This document shows, one piece after another, positions 56,912 to 64,000 of a DNA stretch of 64,000 nucleotides. The position numbers and the translations under genes were made by a program. Positions within the stretch are counted from its first letter, which is position 1, and each line of letters opens with the position of its first letter. The DNA is from Beta vulgaris subsp. vulgaris (lineage: Eukaryota > Streptophyta > Magnoliopsida > Caryophyllales > Amaranthaceae), in assembly GCF_026745355.1 (NCBI RefSeq), contig NC_079207.1:30383007-30447006 (forward strand), in the 5' to 3' direction. The notes under the pieces were generated by a model. It had not been told where the DNA came from. It was given only the letters and a program-made list of their open reading frames with translations, and searched no databases.

Positions 56912-57812
56912 TGTTGTGTTTTGGGAGTTGTGAGATGCAAAAATTGATTGTGAAGAGGTGGGAGTAAGAGGAATATTAGGAATATCGTGAGTAAAGAGCG
57001 GGGTGTAGAAGTGTTGTGTGCAATAATTGCAAAACTTTTGGGGGGGTTTAAGAAGTTTTTTCTGGAGTGGGGACCAAATAGTATGCGCTTTTACAGTTTG
57101 AAAGTAGCGCAATTGTTAAAATACAAAAAATGGTGAGGTGGCGGGTGTATGTGAGAGAAATTGCACTTTTGGGGACCAAACCAAAACGCCTTATCTAGTA
57201 CCTCATTGGCTAGAATTATAAACTTGATCCTAAAATAAGGCTCCTCATTGGTTACATTTCAATTAAGGCGATTTCTTGTGGGTCCCAATGTGCATCTTTA
57301 TTTTTTCTGATCAATATGATCATAGACTTGGAGATTTTAAGATTTTGGATCCAAAATCTCACTTTCAATTTCCTGTCTAAAAGTGGGCATATAATACATG
57401 TTTGTGATAAATGTATGAGAAAGACTGTTTTGTTGGTTTGGTCTCTTTCCAAGTATACCTGTTTTTGTAGCATGGAGTCCCTCACTTTTGCGGTCCCGTT
57501 GTTCCTGCTTCTATCCAGTGTTTCCCTCCACTGTTTTTCCCCACATCACATTGGTATGATTGATTAGGTTTTCAATGTTTGGAAAGATGTATAGTATGAT
57601 TGGCCAATAAAGTCATCAAGGCCTTATGGCTTATTGCACTTATATGCATAGTATGGTCAAGTTGAGCTATCTCATTTTTTTCTGAATTATTCGAATTGCT
57701 TCTCAGTAAGATCTTAGGATCTTGTTTCTACACGGTGCAAAACAAATCAAATATGGCAACTTGTTTGACGGCAAACTAGAAAACAAATAAAAAAAAACTT
57801 GTATGAATCCGA
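56912..57812. other. Presumed COL promoter and upstream DNA
   Basis: Upstream of the COL gene in its own direction. A pyrimidine-rich leader-like segment lies at about 56930-57060. gtcccc/ggggacc words flank 57070-57175, and tttggtcccca occurs twice. No unambiguous TATA box was chosen. No other gene. Confidence 0.45.
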
Positions 57813-58492
57813 TGCATACTAATTAGTGTGCACCTAATAGATGTTATGTAGGTTGTAGTGATTACAACTTCTACTATTTTGTCTTTTCCTTCCTCATATT
57901 TCCTTGCCTTTTCAGTTTCTCTCTCATAACTGCTTCATTTTCTCTCTCTTCAAATTCTTATCTGTTTTTCAGTCTTTGTGATGATATTGTTGATTGTACA
58001 ATTGAATGTTATTGAAGATTAGGATTATACTATCAGTTTTGATATAGCGTGTTCGTGTGTGGTATAGTATGTTTGAGTGTGGTATAGTATGTTTATTTGT
58101 GCTATAGTGTGTTTGTGTTATAGTGTGTTTGTGATATAGTGTATTTTCTTTTTGATGCAGTGTATCTGTTTGTGATATAGTGTGTTTCTTTGTAATATAG
58201 TTTATTGTATAAGTGAATCTGTTACACAAGATTAGGATAATATTGTCAATTTTGATAGTGTGTTTGTATGTGCTAAAATGTGTTTCTTTATGCTATAGTG
58301 TTTTTTTTACAAGAACTATGATGTTTATTTGTGATAGTTTTTCTTTGTGTTATAGTGTATTTGTTTGTGATATAGTGTATTCCTCTTTAATATAGTGTAT
58401 CGATTTATGATATAATGAGTTTTTGTGCAATGTAGTAGTGTGTGTCCCGATTCACGTACTTGAGCTGGTGCACACTAATTTTAGTGTGAACC
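57813..58492. repeat. Possible foldback element with gtgcacactaa palindromes at both ends
   Basis: Left: tgcatactaattagtgtgcacc (57813-57834). Right: ggtgcacactaa plus ttttagtgtgaacc (58467-58492). Each is itself an imperfect palindrome and the two are related. Most of the space between is occupied by the tatagtgtgttt minisatellite. Target duplication not found. Confidence 0.4.
58030..58440. repeat. Minisatellite of gatatagtgtgtttgt words
   Basis: About eighteen degenerate copies of (gttgt)gatatagtgtgttt, 15-30 bp each, plus a larger duplication: agattaggattatactatcagttttgata near 58015 is echoed near 58228. No coding; all frames through it are low complexity. Confidence 0.85.
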
Positions 58493-59039
58493 AGGTCCAC
58501 ACAAGTCAAATTGAAAAACAAAACATCATGCATAATTATCTTGTTTACTAAAGAGACGAGTACGGCTAGTAGAGTTAATTTAATTTTTGGGGAATGCAAT
58601 AGTTGAGGCTTTCAATTAAAAGGATAAGTTTGGACTTAATGAGTTTCACTCCATCATTAAATATATCTTAGAAGTCTGAATCCAGTTTGAAACTAGAACA
58701 CTATAGATTTTTTAGACCATGTTATTTGATTAAGGTAAAATTGCGTACCTAAGAAGTGGAACTAATCCACATTATCAGCATAATACTCTCTACTTGAGAT
58801 AGAAGATATTGTATGAAAAACCCATAGCTAAACCCAGTTAACCTTAAAAAAATATTAACAAAATAATCTTTACAAACAAAATCATTAGTACAAGAAAAAT
58901 GTCCTCGCCTTGAATAAAAAACACACTAACAGATATCCAAACATATATCAAATTTTGACAACTTGATAGTTACTTTAGCTTGAATTATTTTGAATCCAAC
59001 CTACAACAACTAAATCATTGTTGTTTCGGTATTGAACAA
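58493..59039. other. Intergenic stretch
   Basis: No gene or repeat structure recognised. Confidence 0.5.
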
Positions 59040-59440
59040 GAGGGTACCTGATATTACGAGGTCGTCATGTATAATAGTCCTTGAACCTCGTCGGTAAGAT
59101 GTGCATGCAAGATGAACTCCAAACATGGGGTGAGGTCTCCATGGCGGAGCCTCCGACGCTCAAGTCAGTATCCAAAAATGGATAAATATAAGGGAGAAAG
59201 TAGGGTAATTTGTAGAGAGTGTCGAGAGATATCCCTTTACCTTAACCGTTCGTCCCCTATTTATAATTGTGACTTATTAGGTTAAATAGAGTAAATGAGC
59301 CTCTTAGGGCCTACGGGCCATATAACGAGTTATTACCAATAAAGGACCGAGCATACTCGTACTAGGCCTATATGTTATTATTAAGGTAATCGGGAATATA
59401 GACCACTTTAGGTGGCGTCATTATTATTCCCATATAACTA
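59040..59440 (-). mobile_element. LTR-like fragment on the minus strand
   Basis: In minus-strand sense there is a TATA-like attataaatagggg (about 59252-59266), then a pyrimidine-rich leader and ctgacttgagcgtcggagg (about 59149-59168). That last phrase recurs downstream of the TATA box in many plant LTRs. No LTR boundaries or target duplication found, and no coding region, so this is only a fragment or a solo LTR. Confidence 0.45.
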
Positions 59441-60121
59441 GCCCCCCATATCTAAGTTCGATTGAAGATGGAACTTGAGCTGGATGTTTTACAATTTAGC
59501 TATGGAATGTCCCTTGAGGCTTTATAATCTATTACCATCTTTGCAGTTAACGTTACAAAGATAATATCGAGTTTGTACTGTATCGTTGCACTTGGTTCCT
59601 TTTCGAGCCACAAGTTGCTAATCGGTTAATTGACAGTACATGGTGTCGAGCTTGTACCGTTGCATTTGCTACTTTTCGAATCACAAGTTGCTAATCAGTC
59701 AGCTAACAATACATGGATCCTTATCGGAAGTTGATAGGTTCCTTTTAGCTTGAATGAAAAGAATGTAGTTTAGCAATTAACAATAGAGTCACTTTGTTAA
59801 CTTTACATTTATGTGATCATTTTGAGCAATTAATACTCAAATGGTTTTATGATAATTTTTACTCATTAGTCCCAACTCTTGAGTTGTGTCAGCTTAAGAG
59901 CGACATAAAAAAAACAAAATTTCATTAGGTAACATTTGTATGAGTTTATATGACTTTATCCAGCTATTACGATATACTTACTATCCCCCAACTCTTAAGT
60001 TGAGTTTGAGTCGGCTTAAGAGTAGTATAGTCGAATATTTACAACGTATGCTATGAATATGAGTATGTACGCTCCTTTATTTGCGCCATAAAAATATGCT
60101 ATGGCGTAGTCATTACTCTTC
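59441..60121. other. Possible U3/internal part of the LTR-like element
   Basis: No coding. A duplication of about 78 bp (59562-59641 against 59642-59714) shares cacaagttgctaatc and acatgg. An actcttgagttg/gcttaagag phrase also occurs twice (59875-59900 and 59990-60025). Confidence 0.4.
59562..59714. repeat. Two tandem units of about 78 bp
   Basis: Each unit runs tcgagyttgtac, gttgcaytt, ctttttcgarycacaagttgctaatc, cagy(t)aacartacatgg. About 75 percent alike by eye. Confidence 0.7.
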
Positions 60122-61163
60122 CACAACAAGAATTAACGCTTTTAGCGTCTGATTTTACCGTCCGACACAATCAGACGCAAATTAGCGTCCGTTTTTGGAG
60201 CGAACGCTAATTAGCGTCCGTTTTTCGAAAATTAGCCTTCGTTTCTGGAACGGACGCTAATTAGCACCCGCTATCTAAAATTTAACGTCTGTCGAACGGA
60301 CGATGAAAACGGATTTTGCTCGTCGTTTAATATGATTAGACGACCATTTAACCATTCAGTAACTCTAAAATCATTCCTTACTAATTCTCTTTCTTTTTGC
60401 CCGCCTCCCACCACTTATTGTCTCTCCTCTCTTCTCTATTCTACATTTTCTCTCTCTTTCTCTCATCTTTAACCTCTAAATCCAATTTTCATCCTCTCTA
60501 TCTTTATTTTGGTTTTTTTTTTCTTCTTCTTCGTTTTTTTCCTTCTTCATTTTTTCTGTTTGATTTTAGAGGTATTGGGTGGTTTTCTGGTGGGAATTTT
60601 GGTTGTTCAAGGTACAATTTTGGGTTGGATTTTGGGGGTTTTGGGTCTATTTACAGGTGGGGTGGGTTGCGGGTTTTTGGGAGCTTCGGGGTTTGGTGTT
60701 GCGGGGTGGTTGTGGGCCAGCATTTTTGGGGGTGGTTGTGGACTAAGGTATTCAGGGGTGGTTGTGGGCTCAGGTTTTTGGGGGTGGTTTGTGGGTCAGG
60801 TGGGTTTTCCGGGGGTGGTATGTGGGTCAGGTGGGTTTTCGGGGGGTGATTAGTTGGTCAGGTGGGTTTTGGATGGGTGGGTTTCGGCAGGGGTGGGTGC
60901 GCGGGTGCATTTCGGCAGGGGTTGGTGAGGTTTTCGAGTGTGTTTCGGATGGGTGGGTTTCGGCAGGGGTGGGTCGGTGGGTTTCGTTTCAGGTGGGTGA
61001 GGTTTTTGGGTTGGTTGGGGGACGCTAACTGAAGAATTAGCGACTAGGAGTTTTGCATCAGCCTTTTAGCGTCCGTTGACGGACGCTAATCTCTTTAGCG
61101 TCCGATCCCACGTTTTTAGCTTCCGATTTTTGGCGTACGGAAAAGGGTGATATTCTTGCTGTG
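60122..61163. mobile_element. Non-autonomous CACTA-superfamily element (1,042 bp)
   Basis: Ends CACAACAAGAAT (60122-60133) and ATTCTTGCTGTG (61152-61163) are inverted repeats with one mismatch. A 3-bp target duplication TTC lies at 60119-60121 and 61164-61166. Both ends carry many ttagcgtccg/cggacgctaa words (60135-60350 and 61020-61110), typical of subterminal repeats. The centre has a pyrimidine-rich stretch and a ggggtgggtttcgg-type G/T-rich repeat (60570-61020). Its glycine-rich frames are not a recognisable protein. No transposase, so it depends on a helper. Confidence 0.85.
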
Positions 61164-61659
61164 TTCACATAAGCATAGTTGAAGCAAAGCTAATAAACAC
61201 TTGTTGTGAGGTGGACTTAGTCACACTCTTGTGTTATGTTCTTGCAAGTGACCATATCATGTTTATTGAGTAGTTTGTGTCAGTTCAAACATCTACTTAT
61301 ACTCAATTCAAATTTGGCCACTTTAATGTAGAGAACATTACTGTATAGGACACATATTGAGAAATGTATGCAATTTCACAATGAGACATAATTTACGCTC
61401 ACAAAGATGATATAGGAAGATATACTTGGCTCTGCTCCTCTAATGGGAGAAGTTGAGTCTGTGATCTGCCTTATTGAAATACATAGATCATACTAAGCTC
61501 AAATAAAGAGCATAACTTCAAGAAAGTATGAGCTTGATAATATCTTCTGTTGTGCATTTGGAGGTCTGCATGTGTAGAAGACAAGTGTGCTGTGCTAAGG
61601 TTGCATGCACCATCCTCTGTGAATGTCTGTGGAATTTCAGGAGCAATAATTGCATATTA
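61164..61659. other. Repeat-derived stretch, no gene
   Basis: No reading frame of interest. Words such as aaataaagagcat and agaagt recur here and at 62460-62850, so this belongs to the same unknown repeat family. Confidence 0.4.
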
Positions 61660-62110
61660 TGCTTCTCACTCAACGACGGATTAATATATCACTGACCGCT
61701 AGGTTTTGCTTCTCCTTAACAGCAGATCCACTAAGGTCGTAGACTGTTAACAAAGATAGTCAATTTGAGGTTTGCTTTTGTTTTAGCGGCAGATCCACTT
61801 AGGTCGTAGACCACTAATAAAGATGATAATATTAAAGTTTGCTTCTCTTTTAGCGGCAGATCCACTTAGGTCATAGACCGCTAATGGAGATAATCAATTT
61901 GAGGTTTGCTTCTCTTTTAGAAGCAGATCCACTTAGGTCGTAGACCGCTAATAAAGATAGTTGATTTTGAAGTTTGCTTCTCTTTTAGCGGCAGATCCAC
62001 TTAGGTCGTAGACCGCTAATGAAAATAGTTAATTTGGGGCATGCTTCTCTCTAACGACAGATCCACTTATGTCATAGACCGATAAGAGAGATAGTCATGG
62101 TTGTTGTGTT
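61660..62110. repeat. 67-bp minisatellite with a hairpin in each unit
   Basis: The word cagatccact starts at 61723, 61790, 61857, 61924, 61992 and 62058 (spacing 67, 67, 67, 68, 66). Each good unit reads ttagcgg, cagatccacttaggtcgtag, accgctaa, so ttagcgg and ccgctaa can pair as a 7-bp stem. The linker contains gaggtttgcttctctttt. 67 is not a multiple of three and no frame crosses the array, so it is non-coding. Confidence 0.9.
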
Positions 62111-62304
62111 ACTTCTCGCTTCTCCCTGACGGTTAGTCGTTAATGCACATACTGTTAGCAGAGATGAACCAAAAACACACTAATAAGAATTTGTGAAATA
62201 ATAGAAGAAATTCATATTATTAAAAGAAGTGGCTCTTCCCGACGGTGCCAGACTTCTTTTAAACATTTTATTTGAGCATTTAGAGTGCGCTGTCAGTGGC
62301 AGCT

Positions 62305-62920
62305 TATTTTTCATTTGATAGAGTAGGAAAATCCGATCTGGTCCCCTGTGACCTTGATTGAAGAGATCTACTTATTCACGAAATATGCATGTTTGCCTTT
62401 CTTACGTAAATTTGTAGATATAGCTCAAACGATGATGATCGCTCGATGATTTATACCTCTGCTCAAATAAACAGCTTCATGAGTGCGCAAATGAAAGTTT
62501 CTAAGTTCAACTTTGTTGGTGACTAACTCTTGATCTTGCAACTTCAACTTTGTTGATGGATGTCCCAAATATACTCACTTTTATCATGATTTGCCCAAAT
62601 AAAGAGCATTATAGCATGTGAGCTAGAATTTATACACCAATAGTGAGGCTTGCTCATATTTGATGAGAGTGTTGTGAATAACTTATTTTTCATCTGATGG
62701 AGTGAAAAAATCCCAGTGCACTATGACCTTGACGTAAGAGATCTCCAGGTTTACGGAATATCCATGTCTGCCTTTTTTATGTAAATGTGCAGATATACTC
62801 AAACGATGATGATCATTCAATGATATGTACATCTGCTCAAATAAAGAGCTTCACAAGTGTGCAAATGGAAGCTTCTGAGTTCACCCTTGTGTGGTGACTA
62901 GCTCTTGCTCTTGCAACTCT
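62305..62920. repeat. Direct duplication, two copies about 376 bp apart
   Basis: 62305-62545 and 62681-62920 share cttatttttcat, gatctac or gatctcc, tgcctttcttacgtaaat, ctcaaacgatgatgatc, gctcaaataaa.agcttca and gactagctcttg in the same order. Roughly 75-80 percent alike by eye. Together with 61164-61659 this looks like one large non-coding repetitive element, perhaps the LTR or leader of a retrotransposon. Confidence 0.75.
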
Positions 62921-63829
62921 ATGCGACTTTAATGCATCTCATTCTTTTTAGTAGAAGAAGTCGAGTGTGCCAACTGCAGTCTTCTCATGAGTTTACTGAT
63001 ACATAGTCTAGCACATGGGATATGTGAGGTGTTGTCTGCAGCAAGGTTTGTATTAAAATGAGTGAGTCGGCTACAAGCTGCCAAAGAGTTTCTGCAGGTC
63101 TTTTCCTCATCTTTCATTATGCTATATTAAATTGAGTAACTTCCAAGTAGATGGAACTTGTAGCACACATGATCCAAATATAAACCGAGTAAAAGAATGA
63201 AACTTCCCTAGCATGCTGGCCCTTAATACTAGACTAACTTCACAGATTTCTCAGCGCATTTGCTCCTGGAGACACATGGTTGCTTAGATAGTGCACTAAT
63301 CATGGGTGCCTAAATAGCAAATGAATTTCTCCTAAGCAGTTTGTCGAATGATTAGTGTGCAAACAGATAATACTACCATGTCCAAATAAATGCTTAATTG
63401 ATCCCATCAAATAATAAGGATATTTAAAAAAATTAATGTCATATTGTAATTCAATATGCCGTGATTGGAATTTCTAGAGACCAAGAAGACTTGGTTTAGT
63501 GATTATTATTCAATAGAATAGTAGGTGAACTCAAGTCATCCTATCACATTAATACCATATTGATTTTGATAAATGAATGGTGCTACATAGGCACACATAA
63601 CACTAGCTTGATGTTCTTACTAGCCAGAAAAGAAAAAAGAATGCAGATATTGGACAATGAAAACCTTATTTTGGGTACAAAAGCATAATGAAATACTTGA
63701 AGCAAAATGTTGGAGATGCGGGGGATTTCATTGAAGCATATTATCAAACGCTTCATGTGCGTTATCGTTATGTGCTTCCCTTCATAACATTCATTGATTA
63801 ATCGAACCCCATGGAATAAGTGGTAGGGT
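62921..63829. other. No gene recognised
   Basis: AT-rich DNA with scattered short frames without similarity. A minus-strand frame of 97 codons at 63583-63876 has no recognisable motif. Confidence 0.4.
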
Positions 63830-64000
63830 GTGAACCGGTATGTCCTTCGTATGTAAGCCGGTTTGGTTTCCTGCAAAAGAGAACACGTAAGCTACAATGG
63901 GGGGTTGATCCGAGAAACGCCCCTCTGATGCCTAAGTCGGTAATGGGTAAACCGGTAGCTCTCAAGTAGAGTCTGATTGTGTTTGTGAATGTACCTTATG
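63830..64000 (-). other. LTR U5-like signature at the window edge
   Basis: On the minus strand: ttaccgacttaggcatcaga, a ggggcgtttctcgga segment, then gtgttctcttttgcagg. In many plant LTR retrotransposons a gacttaagcatcgga phrase followed by a pyrimidine-rich cttttgcagg ends the LTR transcript leader. It is probably the edge of an element continuing beyond 64000. It differs in sequence from the related phrase at 59149-59168, so the two are not the LTRs of one recent insertion. Confidence 0.4.

Noticed and set aside
60397..61028. Glycine-rich and hydrophobic overlapping frames
   Set aside because: Several frames are open at once because the DNA is G/T-rich low complexity, and they lie wholly inside a non-autonomous transposon.
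61723..62068. Regular 67-bp repeats considered as a CRISPR array
   Set aside because: The repeat-to-repeat linkers are themselves similar, not unique spacers. The window is eukaryotic and no cas genes exist.
63583..63876. 97-codon minus-strand frame near an LTR-like edge
   Set aside because: No recognisable domain; overlaps the presumed LTR leader.

Overview
This window looks like AT-rich nuclear DNA from a flowering plant. The reasons are spliced genes with plant-type GT/AG introns, a plant-only CONSTANS-LIKE transcription factor, plant Helitron, CACTA, L1-type LINE and Ty3/gypsy elements, and Stowaway-type MITEs. It is very probably a eudicot. The LINE and DUF4283 fragments remind me of Caryophyllales sequences, but that is only an impression. 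Nothing bacterial, organellar or viral was recognised.

Only one complete host gene is evident: a two-exon CONSTANS-LIKE gene of the COL16/COL6 group (54933-56849, minus), with one B-box and a CCT domain. Almost everything else is mobile DNA at different stages of decay.

Layout. 1-4556: gene-poor DNA with a four-unit tandem repeat and perhaps a 5' untranslated exon of a minus-strand gene. 4557-15993: a degenerate autonomous Helitron with an RPA-like gene, a modular N-terminal region with duplicated exons, the HUH Rep domain, a PIF1-type helicase, and a perfect 3' hairpin plus CTAG end. 16326-17078: two MITE-like repeats. 17111-about 21950: an L1-type LINE on the minus strand. 21950-27600: intergenic DNA with a nested MITE pair. 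About 27640-38548: remains of an old Ty3/gypsy element, split by a young 7.8 kb LTR element with two 3.7 kb LTRs and only 405 bp between them. From 38549: one end of a CACTA-type element, into which an 11.5 kb CACTA transposon (38814-50343) has inserted. That transposon has matching ends, a TCA target duplication, a transposase relic, a second TNPA-like gene, captured host exons and a G-run-rich minisatellite. 50344-54932: a LINE ORF1 (DUF4283) fragment, short repeats and a MITE. 54933-56849: the COL gene. 57000-64000: minisatellites, LTR-like pieces, a 1,042 bp non-autonomous CACTA-type element, a 67-bp hairpin minisatellite and a 376-bp direct duplication.

The elements form an insertion stack (old gypsy, then first CACTA, then second CACTA; old gypsy, then LTR element). 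Every large transposon gene carries frameshifts or stops, so activity today would depend on proteins supplied from elsewhere. The most unusual items are the giant-LTR element, the duplicated exon modules in the Helitron gene, the G-rich repeat at the CACTA second gene, and a set of tiny insertions that look like retroposon tails with target-site duplications.
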